This document shows positions 14,428 to 14,594 of a DNA stretch of 14,594 nt, piece by piece. The position numbers were made by a program, and so were the translations under genes. The notes beneath the pieces are model-generated. The model was not told the DNA's origin. It saw nothing but the letters and a program-made list of their open reading frames with translations, and did not search any database. Position 1 is the stretch's first letter. Every line of letters starts with the position of its first letter. The stretch covers positions 1-14,594 of the forward strand of contig WQUN01000068.1 of the NCBI GenBank assembly GCA_009782085.1. The letters run 5' to 3'. This stretch comes from Bacillota bacterium. GTDB lineage: Bacteria > Bacillota > Clostridia > Lachnospirales > WQUN01.

Positions 14428-14462
14428 GCTATCCCCAGAGTAAAATCTGGGGATAGCTTTTT
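14428..14462 (+). terminator. Rho-independent terminator
   Basis: GCTATCCCCAGA pairs perfectly with TCTGGGGATAGC (12 bp, loop GTAAAA) followed by TTTTT. Confidence 0.9.
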
Positions 14463-14562
14463 ATACTTATTCCCAGATCTCCACTGGGGCGTCTGCCCCA
14501 TATGCACTAACATAAATTGACAACATGCAAAAAAAGTTATATACTAATCAAGGGCGATAGAA

Positions 14563-14594
14563 ATGGAAAACATAGCATATTTGATGGCAGGATT
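14563..14594 (+). CDS. Start of a further gene, cut by the window edge
   Basis: ATG 14563 opens MENIAYLMAG and continues to the edge. AAGGGCGATAG lies 4-12 bases upstream as a plausible ribosome site. Only ten codons are visible, so nothing can be said about function. Confidence 0.45.
   Translation, partial: MENIAYLMAG

Overview
The left 12.8 kb read like the chromosome of a GC-rich, Gram-positive, Clostridia-like Bacillota bacterium. The evidence is an AddB-type helicase-nuclease subunit, an RbgA/YlqF ribosome-assembly GTPase, a class A RNase P RNA, strong AGGAGG-like ribosome sites, TATAAT/TTGACA-like promoters and a very large secreted protein with a Gram-positive signal peptide. The last 1.8 kb (from about 12,810) is visibly AT-richer, has different codon use and dense terminators. 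It begins exactly where a tRNA-Lys gene is cut off, so it is either an integrated foreign element or an assembly join.

Layout, left to right. (1) addB, minus strand, runs off the left edge; its C-terminal part carries two short in-frame insertions. (2) A small membrane-anchored FMN_bind-like protein on the plus strand, divergent from addB. (3) rbgA and a thioredoxin-reductase-like gene (trxB), both minus; trxB carries three tandem in-frame copies of a 60-bp unit. (4) tRNA-Arg(CCU) with a good promoter, followed by two stacked palindromic elements. (5) A RelB/RelE-type toxin-antitoxin pair, then a Fic protein on the other strand. (6) rnpB with its own promoter and terminator. (7) A 1447-residue secreted protein: two near-identical LamG-like domains, a third related domain, an FN3-like module, a right-handed beta-helix of pectate-lyase type, a FIVAR-like helical module and a C-terminal Ig-like domain. 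(8) A 4 x 16-bp tandem repeat, a long hairpin and the tRNA-Lys fragment. (9) An AT-richer tail with a structured non-coding stretch, interleaved inverted repeats, a gene remnant on the minus strand, one intact small gene of unknown function and the start of another.

The most unusual signal is a set of short repeat families that have entered genes. A 60-bp unit encoding a peptide with the core K-D-K-E-N occurs once in addB and three times in tandem in trxB, in the same strand and frame in both genes. A separate 62-bp hairpin element occurs in frame in addB and again abutting the 3' end of tRNA-Arg, with 59 of 62 bases identical. Both enter loops between conserved parts of the host proteins. 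This resembles the Rickettsia palindromic elements, but in an apparently unrelated Gram-positive lineage. A third, 102-bp palindrome family sits next to the tRNA and has a solo end downstream of the FMN_bind-like gene.
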